DNA of 13,398 bases from an uncultured Bacteroides sp. (lineage in GTDB: Bacteria; Bacteroidota; Bacteroidia; Bacteroidales; Bacteroidaceae), in NCBI RefSeq assembly GCF_910585845.1, contig NZ_CAJUHF010000068.1:1-13398 (forward strand), in the 5' to 3' direction. The position numbers were made by a program, and so were the translations under genes. Positions within the stretch are counted from its first letter, which is position 1. The number at the start of each line of letters is the position of its first letter. Positions 5,817 through 11,009 of this stretch are shown piece after piece. The notes beneath the pieces were generated by a model. The model was not told the DNA's origin. It worked only from the letters and a program-made list of their open reading frames with translations, and did no database searches.

Positions 5817-8291
5817 ATGAGAAAGATAACATTCATGCTCCTTGGCTGCCTGTTCTTTTCTTTGACGCTGAAGGCACAGCGCAAAGAAATCCTGCTGGAG
5901 GAGAATTGGAAATTTGCCAAAGGAGAACAGGCGGAAGCCATGCGGACGGACTTTGACGACCGCAAGTGGGAGACCGTAACCGTTCCCCATGATTGGGCTA
6001 TTTTCGGCCCTTTCGACCGTAGTAACGATTTGCAGGAAGTGGCTGTAACGCAGAACTTCGAGAAGGTAGCTACCGTCAAGACCGGCCGTACGGGCGGACT
6101 TCCTTATGTGGGAATAGGTTGGTATCGCACAGCATTCGACGCCCCTGCCGACAAGCAGGCCACTCTTGTATTCGATGGCGCCATGAGTGAGGCACGCGTC
6201 TACGTTAATGGGCAGGAGGCCTGTTTCTGGCCGTTCGGCTACAACTCTTTCCATTGCGATGTCACTTCCCTGCTGAATGCCGATGGGAAGAACAATATCC
6301 TTGCCGTTCGTCTGGAGAACAAGCCGCAATCCTCACGCTGGTATCCCGGTGCGGGGCTTTATCGCAATGTGCGCCTGGTGACTACCGAGAAACTGCATGT
6401 TCCGGTATGGGGTACCCAACTGACCACGCCCCACGTGTCCGACGAATATGCTTCGGTACGCCTGCTCACTTCCATTGCCAACGACGAAGGACGGGACATC
6501 CGTATCGTTACGGAGATCATTTCGCCGGATGGTACGGTTGTAGCAACGAAGGACAATACCCGTAAGATCAACCACGGCAAGCCATTTGAACAGAACTTCC
6601 TGGTGAATGCCCCTCGTCTGTGGTCGCCGGAGACACCTTATTTATATAAAGCGGTTTCCAAAATCTATGCCGACGGCAAGCTGGCGGATGAATATACCAC
6701 CCGTTTCGGCATCCGTAGCATCGAAATCGTAGCCGATAAGGGCTTCTTCCTGAATGGCAAGCATCGCAAGTTTCAAGGAGTATGCAATCATCACGACCTC
6801 GGACCGCTGGGGGCTGCGGTCAATATAGCTGCCTTGCGCCGTCAGCTTACGTTGCTGAAAGATATGGGTTGCGATGCCGTGCGCACTTCCCATAATATGC
6901 CTGCGCCGGAGCTGGTGCAGCTTTGCGATGAGATGGGTTTTATGATGATGCTGGAACCTTTCGACGAGTGGGACATTGCCAAATGCAAGAACGGCTATCA
7001 CCGCTACTTCGGCGAATGGGCAGAACGTGACATGGTGAACATGCTGCGTCAGTATCGCAACAATCCCAGTGTCGTGATGTGGAGCGTCGGCAATGAAGTG
7101 CCTACCCAGTGCAGTCCTGAAGGTTATAAGGTAGCCTCTTTCTTGCAGGATATCTGCCATCGCGAAGACCCGACACGTCCTGTCACTTGCGGCATGGACC
7201 AGGTGACTTGTGTCTTGAAGAACGGCTTTGCCGCCATGATTGACGTTCCCGGTTTCAACTACCGCACCCACCGCTATTTGGAAGCCTATGAGAAATTGCC
7301 GCAGAATATCGTGCTTGGTTCGGAAACCTCGTCCACGGTCAGTTCGCGCGGCGTATATAAGTTCCCTGTCGAGAAGCGCGGCGATGCGAAGTATGAAGAC
7401 CACCAGTCTTCGGGCTACGACCTGGAGCACTGTTCCTGGTCCAACGTGCCCGACGAAGACTTTGCCCTTGCCGATGACTATCCTTGGACTATCGGTCAGT
7501 TTGTCTGGACCGGTTTCGATTATTTGGGTGAGCCGTCACCTTACGATACGGATGCCTGGCCGAGCCATAGCTCGCTGTTCGGCATCATCGACCTTGCCAG
7601 CTTGCCCAAAGATCGTTACTATCTCTATCGCAGCCTTTGGAATAAGAGCGTGAACACGCTTCATGTCCTTCCGCATTGGACATGGCCGGGCAGGGAAGGG
7701 GAGAACACTCCTGTGTTCGTCTACACCAACTATCCGTCTGCCGAACTTTTCGTCAATGGCAAGAGCTTCGGGAAACAGCATAAGCTCACTGCCGAAGAGA
7801 GTAAGGCATTGCAGGGTAAAGATGCGCTTGCCTTGCAGCGCCGTTATCGTCTGATGTGGATGGATGTTCCGTACGAACCGGGTGAAGTGAAGGTGGTGGC
7901 ATACGATGCTGCCGGCAAGCCGGTGGAGGAGAAAGTGATCCGCACGGCAGGCAAGCCCCATCATCTGGAAGTGGTTGCCGATCGCAACCGGTTGAAAGCC
8001 GATGGCAAAGACTTGGCTTACATCACAGTCCGCGTAGTCGATAAGGACGGCAATCTTTGTCCTGCCGACAGTAGAATGGTCAACTTCTCGGTGAAAGGTG
8101 CCGGGCGTTACCGTGCTGCCGCCAATGGCGATGCCACCTCGCTCGATTTGTTCCATTTGCCGAAGATGCCTGCTTTCAGCGGCCAGCTGACGGCAATCGT
8201 ACAAGCGTCCGTACAACCCGGTGAAATCATCTTTGAGGCGAAAGCTAAGGGATTGAAATCCGGAAAGCTGATACTTCAAACCGGAAAGTAA
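5817..8291 (+). CDS. GH2 beta-galactosidase, secreted
   Basis: This 824-residue glycoside hydrolase family 2 enzyme starts with a signal peptide (cleavage likely after Ala20, LKA|Q), so it is exported, probably to the periplasm. Domain order is a sugar-binding jelly roll (about 25-190, with VPHDW and GWYRTAF), an Ig-like domain (195-298), a TIM barrel (300-610), a DUF4982-type domain (about 625-705) and a C-terminal Ig-like domain (712-820). The acid/base is Glu427 in SVGNEV and the nucleophile Glu503 in LGSETS; NHHDLGPLG (324-332) and RTSHN (356-360) are GH2 landmarks. GH2 also includes glucuronidases and mannosidases; beta-galactosidase is inferred from the domain set and the GH53 partner 23 bases upstream, with which it should release galactose from galacto-oligosaccharides. 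It ends in a tandem repeat and a terminator. Confidence 0.88.
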   Translation: MRKITFMLLGCLFFSLTLKAQRKEILLEENWKFAKGEQAEAMRTDFDDRKWETVTVPHDWAIFGPFDRSNDLQEVAVTQNFEKVATVKTGRTGGLPYVGIGWYRTAFDAPADKQATLVFDGAMSEARVYVNGQEACFWPFGYNSFHCDVTSLLNADGKNNILAVRLENKPQSSRWYPGAGLYRNVRLVTTEKLHVPVWGTQLTTPHVSDEYASVRLLTSIANDEGRDIRIVTEIISPDGTVVATKDNTRKINHGKPFEQNFLVNAPRLWSPETPYLYKAVSKIYADGKLADEYTTRFGIRSIEIVADKGFFLNGKHRKFQGVCNHHDLGPLGAAVNIAALRRQLTLLKDMGCDAVRTSHNMPAPELVQLCDEMGFMMMLEPFDEWDIAKCKNGYHRYFGEWAERDMVNMLRQYRNNPSVVMWSVGNEVPTQCSPEGYKVASFLQDICHREDPTRPVTCGMDQVTCVLKNGFAAMIDVPGFNYRTHRYLEAYEKLPQNIVLGSETSSTVSSRGVYKFPVEKRGDAKYEDHQSSGYDLEHCSWSNVPDEDFALADDYPWTIGQFVWTGFDYLGEPSPYDTDAWPSHSSLFGIIDLASLPKDRYYLYRSLWNKSVNTLHVLPHWTWPGREGENTPVFVYTNYPSAELFVNGKSFGKQHKLTAEESKALQGKDALALQRRYRLMWMDVPYEPGEVKVVAYDAAGKPVEEKVIRTAGKPHHLEVVADRNRLKADGKDLAYITVRVVDKDGNLCPADSRMVNFSVKGAGRYRAAANGDATSLDLFHLPKMPAFSGQLTAIVQASVQPGEIIFEAKAKGLKSGKLILQTGK

Positions 8292-8342
8292 AGAATACTA
8301 AGCCGGAAATTAAAGAATATTAAGCTGGGAAATGAAGAACAG
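8281..8342 (+). repeat. 22-base tandem repeat across the GH2 stop codon
   Basis: Units at 8281-8302 and 8303-8324 match at 20 of 22 positions (CCGGAAA-T-TAAAGAATA-TAAG pattern). A third, degenerate unit starts at 8325 (CTGGGAAATGAAGAACAG). The first unit contains the last codons and the TAA of GH2, so the duplication arose at the end of the gene without changing the protein. Confidence 0.6.
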
Positions 8343-8370
8343 TTCCCGGCATTCACCCACACCAATTACC

Positions 8371-8414
8371 GGGTGGTAGAGTGGCAAAGGTCTTACTCTA
8401 CCACCCATTTTTCT
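8371..8414 (+). terminator. Intrinsic terminator of the GH53-GH2 operon
   Basis: A perfect 12-bp stem (GGGTGGTAGAGT at 8371-8382, ACTCTACCACCC at 8395-8406) with a 12-base loop is followed by ATTTTTCT. It is oriented for the plus-strand transcript ending GH2. The right arm overlaps the last sense codons and first stop base of the converging ATPase gene. There is no U-tract on the minus side, so it is not an efficient intrinsic terminator for that gene. Confidence 0.8.
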
Positions 8415-9943
8415 ATATTTCTGGTTTTTTCGCTAAAGTTTACTCCTATTTTGAATAATTTCCGTCCGTCAGCTTCAAAGGGAAGTGCATAACGCTTGTC
8501 ATTGATTTGTTGTAAAGCCTCTTCGGCTGTACCTTCCAGCTTAAATTCCATGATATAGATGAACTTATCTGTCTGTAATACGAGGTCGATGCGTCCGTTG
8601 TTGGTGTTGTATTCCACTTGGGTATAGAATCCTATCAGCTTGAAGACGATGAAGAGCACATTCTCATAATGTATCTCTTGCTCACGTATGACTTCGTAAG
8701 TAGTATCGGCAAAGAAACTTTGCAGGCGGCGGAGGAAGGAGTCATAATCTCCAGATTCCACTTCACGTACGAATTTCTGAATCGCAAAAGGAGCTTCCAC
8801 TTTATTGGTATTGGCATAAAAGGGCAGAAGGAAGCGAATGAACCCTTCCTCTACTTCGCGGTTGGGGAATCCCAGGCGATACATATCGAATCGTTCGTCA
8901 TATCCTTTGATGGTAAGATAACCGCTTTGGTAAATCACCGGGATGGGATTGGTTGATTCGGAATCAATGCTGTTCAGTACTTGGGAATCGGTTTCTTCAT
9001 GCGTCATCCGTTCGAGGTCGTAATGATGCTTCTTCAGTAACTTCACCAAGTAAGTAGGAGTTCCTGTTTCAAACCAGTATCTTCCGAACTCTTTGCGGTT
9101 GAAAGCGTTGAGTAGGCTGAACGGGTTGTAGATGCCGATGGAGTTGGGTGCGAAATGGTAACCGTCGTAATTTTCTTTGAGCTCTTTGCAAATTTGTTCA
9201 TACGTCACTCCTCGAGCGGCAGCAAACTCATGAAGTTCAGTTTCCAGATTTTCATGGATTTCCCGTTCGCTGATACCACATATTTCTGTATAGTTGTTCC
9301 ACATGGATATGTCGTCCAGATTGTTCAAGTCGCTGAATACGCTGACTTTTCCGAATTTGGTCACTCCGGTCAGCAGGGCGAACTTGATGTAGCCATCCAT
9401 CGTTTTCAGTGCTCCGTAGAATGGCTTCAAGGTGTTCCGGAATTGTTTCTGAAGTTCTTCGTTTCCGATGGCTTGCAACATGGGCTTGTCGTATTCGTCT
9501 ATCAGGATGACCACGCGTTGTCCGGTCTGTTTGCAGGCACGTTCGATGATGCCGGCAAAGCGCAGGGAGGAGGAACGTTCGGAAGGATCGGCACCATAGA
9601 GCTTTTCCCAGGCGGCTAATGATTTCTCCAGTATGTTGTCCAAACTTTCCGCAGTATCATATTTCTCGATATTGAGGTCGATGTGGAGTATGGGATAGGT
9701 TATCCAGTCTTTTTCCAGCTTCTCCATAGCCAGACCGGTGAACAATTCCTTCTTTCCTTGGAAGTATGCTTTCAGTGTCGAGACGAGCAGGCTCTTGCCG
9801 AAACGCCGGGGGCGGCTTAGGAAATAATACCGTCCGGTTTTCACCAATTGATAAATCAATGCTGTCTTATCAATGTAGAAATAGCCGTCTTGGCGGAGGC
9901 TTTCGAAATTCTGGATGCCGATGGGATAAATCTTGTTGCTCAT
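8393..9943 (-). CDS. AAA-ATPase with PD-(D/E)xK nuclease domain (DUF1703-type)
   Basis: This 516-residue protein combines an N-terminal AAA-ATPase-like domain with a C-terminal PD-(D/E)xK nuclease-like domain, a pair very common in Bacteroides and of unknown physiological role. It opens MSNKIYPIGIQNFESLR and has YIDKTALI (23-30), a Walker A variant RPRRFGKS (44-51), Walker B VVILIDEYDKP (144-154) and LLTGVTKFGKVS (190-201). The nuclease motif is GRIDLV (450-455, Asp453) with MEFK (465-468, Glu466, Lys468), followed by QQINDKRYALPF. The ATG at 9943 is chosen over an in-frame TTG at 9973 because the TTG falls inside the promoter -7 element. It is transcribed towards GH2 and away from the SusC-type gene, so it is not part of either operon and looks like a guest in the galactan locus. 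Confidence 0.9.
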   Translation of the reverse strand: MSNKIYPIGIQNFESLRQDGYFYIDKTALIYQLVKTGRYYFLSRPRRFGKSLLVSTLKAYFQGKKELFTGLAMEKLEKDWITYPILHIDLNIEKYDTAESLDNILEKSLAAWEKLYGADPSERSSSLRFAGIIERACKQTGQRVVILIDEYDKPMLQAIGNEELQKQFRNTLKPFYGALKTMDGYIKFALLTGVTKFGKVSVFSDLNNLDDISMWNNYTEICGISEREIHENLETELHEFAAARGVTYEQICKELKENYDGYHFAPNSIGIYNPFSLLNAFNRKEFGRYWFETGTPTYLVKLLKKHHYDLERMTHEETDSQVLNSIDSESTNPIPVIYQSGYLTIKGYDERFDMYRLGFPNREVEEGFIRFLLPFYANTNKVEAPFAIQKFVREVESGDYDSFLRRLQSFFADTTYEVIREQEIHYENVLFIVFKLIGFYTQVEYNTNNGRIDLVLQTDKFIYIMEFKLEGTAEEALQQINDKRYALPFEADGRKLFKIGVNFSEKTRNIEKWVVE

Positions 9944-9970
9944 ATTGCTTTGCTTTTGTATATCAATACA

Positions 9971-10001
9971 CAAAAGTACTTATTAATGTTGTATTCTTCA
10001 A
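9971..10001 (-). promoter_or_regulatory. Bacteroides-type promoter of the ATPase gene
   Basis: On the minus strand TACTTTTG (9978-9971) fits the -7 consensus TAnnTTTG exactly. TTG (10001-9999) lies 20 bases upstream, the normal spacing for the -33 element. Transcription would begin near 9966, leaving a leader of about 23 bases before the ATG at 9943. Confidence 0.75.
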
Positions 10002-10007
10002 CATTAA
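9983..10007. promoter_or_regulatory. Operator-like inverted repeat over the ATPase promoter
   Basis: TTAATGTTG (9983-9991) and CAACATTAA (9999-10007) are a perfect 9-bp inverted repeat with a 7-base spacer. It covers the -33 element and the DNA between -33 and -7. This is the shape and place of a repressor operator; the regulator is unknown. Confidence 0.45.
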
Positions 10008-10125
10008 AAAAAGATTTTTTATGTTTGATAGCACGGCTTTCCGTGTAGTCATAGGGGAGGATAGTACTTTGCGTTGGACGGGATTTTATGTTCAGCCCTC
10101 TCTCTCTAGAATTTTTTTTCTTATT

Positions 10126-10242
10126 TTATCTGCCATCTGCAAGGATTTGGGGCATATTGTTTTGCTTTACAGTTTGTTATCGGCTTGCAGATACACCTTG
10201 CAGATGGCTTGCAGATACCTTATCTGCAAGCCATCTGTGAGG
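10126..10242. repeat. CTTGCAGAT repeat cluster with competing hairpins
   Basis: CTTGCAGAT occurs at 10184, 10197 and 10208, and its reverse complement ATCTGCAAG at 10135 and 10222. The central segment 10201-10217 pairs perfectly with 10221-10237 (17 bp, 3-base loop), extendable outward to 10196/10242 with two G-U pairs. The same central segment can instead pair with the left one: 10196-10207 with 10133-10144 is a perfect 12 bp. The two structures exclude each other. No T-tract follows, so it is not a plain intrinsic terminator. Confidence 0.7.
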
Positions 10243-10280
10243 AAGTTTGTGTATATAAGATTAACCTTTTTATTTATATA

Positions 10281-10422
10281 AATACTTGGTTCATATCACT
10301 GAACACTTTGTTTTCATGTCACTGAACACTTTGTTTTATATATATGAAACACTTTGTTTCTTACTATAGAACAAAGTGTTCCATACTACTGAACACTTTG
10401 TTTCATAGTATTGAACACTTTT
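10281..10422. repeat. Array of AACACTTTG repeats at 20-24-base spacing
   Basis: The core AACACTTTG begins at 10302, 10325, 10348 and 10392. There are weaker copies at 10281 (AATACTTGG) and 10414 (AACACTTTT), and an inverted copy CAAAGTGTT at 10372-10380. Successive distances are 21, 23, 23, 24, 20 and 22 bases. The first two strong copies share the full 19-mer TCACTGAACACTTTGTTTT. The inverted copy pairs with the following one as a 12-bp stem (10370-10381 with 10391-10402, 9-base loop) and could instead pair with the preceding one (11 bp). Confidence 0.75.
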
Positions 10423-10466
10423 CATTTATCTGTTTCCTGTATATAAAATCCTGTTCAAAAAGCTTG

Positions 10467-10640
10467 TTAAAGCCGTAGAATATCATCAAAAAGAGGTACT
10501 TTTGTTATCTTATTTAAGTTTTGCAAGTTCTTAAACTTGCTTTCAGTGACAAATAAACAAGGGTGCAAGGCTCTCCTGTCTGCCTGTTTTGTGAATAAAA
10601 TGCAGGTAGAAGCCTGAACTGCTTCCTTTTGTAGCTTCAT
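10467..10640 (-). CDS. Possible small protein, 57 aa, unknown
   Basis: A minus-strand frame from ATG 10640 encodes 57 residues beginning MKLQKEAVQASTCILF and ending PLFDDILRL. I do not recognise a family. It is basic, with no signal peptide or membrane segment. Support is indirect: TATCTTTG (minus strand, 10667-10660) fits the Bacteroides -7 consensus and would place a transcript start about 15 bases before the ATG. However, no -33 element is seen at the right spacing and there is no clear ribosome-binding site. An internal 7-bp hairpin (10523-10540, GCAAGTT/AACTTGC) lies in the frame. It may be a chance frame or a remnant. Confidence 0.2.
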   Translation of the reverse strand: MKLQKEAVQASTCILFTKQADRRALHPCLFVTESKFKNLQNLNKITKVPLFDDILRL

Positions 10641-10679
10641 TAACTTGTTTACTGACAATCAAAGATATGCGAAACTTGA

Positions 10680-10697
10680 ATTATATAATTATATAAT
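10680..10697. repeat. 18-base AT palindrome
   Basis: ATTATATAATTATATAAT is a perfect palindrome made of two overlapping ATTATATAAT units. It lies just upstream of the -7-like element TATCTTFG-type site (written correctly TATCTTTG, minus strand 10667-10660), where an operator could sit. AT-only palindromes also arise by chance in DNA this AT-rich. Confidence 0.35.
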
Positions 10698-10806
10698 GGT
10701 ATTACAATCAAGTATATGGGGTATTGCCGGAAATCCTTCACTGTAGAGGTATCAATTTCCCGAAGTGTTCCTATTTCTGACGGATAGTTTACGGTTTACG
10801 TCGGCA

Positions 10807-10857
10807 ATGCAATTTTATGTGCAATCGTTTGCATGCTTCAAATTGCATATTTTGCAT
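10807..10857. repeat. Cluster of TTGCAT/ATGCAA motifs
   Basis: Within 51 bases there are ATGCAA (10807-10812), GTGCAA (10819-10824) and TTGCAT at 10829, 10843 and 10852. Left copies point one way and right copies the other, forming a loose inverted arrangement about 150-200 bases before the SusC-type start. This is a plausible place for activator binding. Confidence 0.4.
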
Positions 10858-10868
10858 TTTTCCTGTAT

Positions 10869-10896
10869 TTTGTTAAACTAATATAGCATATTTTTG
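10869..10896 (+). promoter_or_regulatory. Candidate promoter of the SusC-type gene
   Basis: TATTTTTG (10889-10896) fits the -7 consensus TAnnTTTG exactly. The nearest TTTG (10869-10872) is only 16 bases upstream, shorter than the usual 19-21, as might be expected for an activator-dependent promoter. It would give a leader of about 107 bases. Another T-rich stretch (TATTTTTTTG, 10951-10960) does not fit the spacing within the element. Confidence 0.3.
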
Positions 10897-10912
10897 TTGC
10901 GTAATGCTGTGG

Positions 10913-10930
10913 GCACTTTAAAAAAAGTGC
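10913..10930 (+). promoter_or_regulatory. Hairpin in the SusC-type leader
   Basis: GCACTTT (10913-10919) and AAAGTGC (10924-10930) form a perfect 7-bp inverted repeat with an AAAA loop, 79 bases before the start codon. No T-tract follows, so it is unlikely to terminate transcription. It would lie near the 5' end of a transcript from the candidate promoter at 10889, or act as a binding site. Confidence 0.4.
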
Positions 10931-11009
10931 AGACAAAAATAGATATAGATTATTTTTTTGAATAATATATATAGGTAATTAATATTGTTAACTTTAATTT
11001 GTTAAATGC

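Larger units (their letters stand above)
9974..11009. other. Divergent intergenic region rich in repeats
   Basis: This AT-rich stretch of just over 1 kb separates the starts of the ATPase gene and the SusC-type gene. It contains the ATPase promoter, a CTTGCAGAT repeat cluster, an AACACTTTG array, a possible small minus-strand ORF, an 18-base palindrome, a TTGCAT cluster and a hairpin close to the SusC-type gene. The plus-strand open frame at 9766-10281 overlaps the ATPase start and has no family features. I see nothing recognisable in 10010-10120 or 10700-10800. Confidence 0.6.

Noticed and set aside
6642..8279. Two long minus-strand open frames (262 and 247 codons) inside the GH2 gene
   Set aside because: They lie opposite a complete GH2 enzyme with both catalytic residues, and are explained by its codon usage.
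9766..10281. Plus-strand open frame of 171 codons over the ATPase start and its promoter
   Set aside because: It covers the opposite strand of the ATPase N terminus and promoter and shows no protein-family features.
10281..10422. CRISPR array
   Set aside because: The cores are short, spacers are only about 10 bases, one copy is inverted, and no cas gene is near.
10913..10930. Intrinsic terminator before the SusC-type gene
   Set aside because: The stem is only 7 bp, AT-rich, and no T-tract follows.
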